From positions 1 to 44,211 of the forward strand of contig CAYXDO010000087.1 of NCBI GenBank assembly GCA_964463485.1: a stretch of 44,211 nucleotides of DNA, read 5' to 3'. Position 1 is the first letter of the stretch; the number at the start of each line of letters is the position of its first letter. A program made the translations under genes and the position numbers. This stretch comes from CAYXDO01 sp964463485. GTDB taxonomy: Bacteria; Myxococcota; Kuafuiibacteriia; Kuafuiibacteriales; Kuafuiibacteriaceae. The notes beneath the pieces were generated by a model. The model searched no databases, was not told where the DNA came from, and was given only the letters and a program-made list of their open reading frames with translations. Shown here piece by piece: positions 44,176-44,211 of this stretch.

Positions 44176-44211
44176 GGCATTTTCGGGACCTCGGCGGCTG
44201 TCGAGGAGATC

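Overview
The window is about 44 kb of GC-rich, densely coding bacterial DNA. It most likely comes from a member of the Myxococcota (the former deltaproteobacterial myxobacteria). The reasons are the Ser/Thr kinase with a C-terminal PEGA domain, further PEGA-domain proteins, a cell-surface lipoprotein with five cysteine-rich repeats of the DUF4215 type, Gram-negative envelope genes (BamA, a YbgF/CpoB-like lipoprotein), very large SNF2 proteins and an IcmF-type fused acyl-CoA mutase. The assignment is inferred from gene content, as the window holds no rRNA, tRNA or other marker.

Layout. (1) 1-14.5 kb is an accessory, island-like arm. It holds two giant SNF2-family helicases on the minus strand; the left one is split by an apparent frameshift. 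Next come an overlapping nucleotidyltransferase/helix-turn-helix pair that looks like a toxin-antitoxin module, a roughly 450-bp nested palindromic repeat array, a HicA/HicB module and two kinds of dispersed palindromic element. Positions 1-182 show nothing I can name. (2) 14.5-18.3 kb carries a duplicated-domain PEGA protein, also apparently frameshifted, and bamA. (3) rarA (plus strand) starts at 18.5 kb and meets the end of the next minus-strand cluster in an 87-bp convergent overlap. (4) 19.8-34.8 kb is a long co-directional minus-strand series. In transcription order it is YbgF-like lipoprotein, LysM protein, dprA, PEGA kinase, trmFO, xerC, hslV, hslU, argD, J-domain protein, Hsp70 and TPR protein. 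The dprA...trmFO-xerC-hslVU order is a known conserved bacterial neighbourhood; a kinase sits where topA is often found. The last three genes form a dedicated Hsp70/J-protein/TPR chaperone set in which the two non-Hsp70 proteins share a small domain. (5) 34.9-41.7 kb has a small coiled protein, a PPP-type metallophosphoesterase, the IcmF-like mutase, a SAM methyltransferase and a second PEGA membrane protein. (6) The right end is the cysteine-rich lipoprotein, followed by small palindromes and a GGGCAC repeat.

The best candidates for something undescribed are the NTase/HTH pair with its upstream palindrome, the tandem giant SNF2 proteins (one a TPR-propeller-like-SNF2 fusion), the repeat array between the two toxin-antitoxin-like modules, and the J-protein/Hsp70/TPR trio with a shared module. 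Both proposed broken genes are repaired by a one-base change, so indel errors in the assembly are a serious alternative to real mutation.
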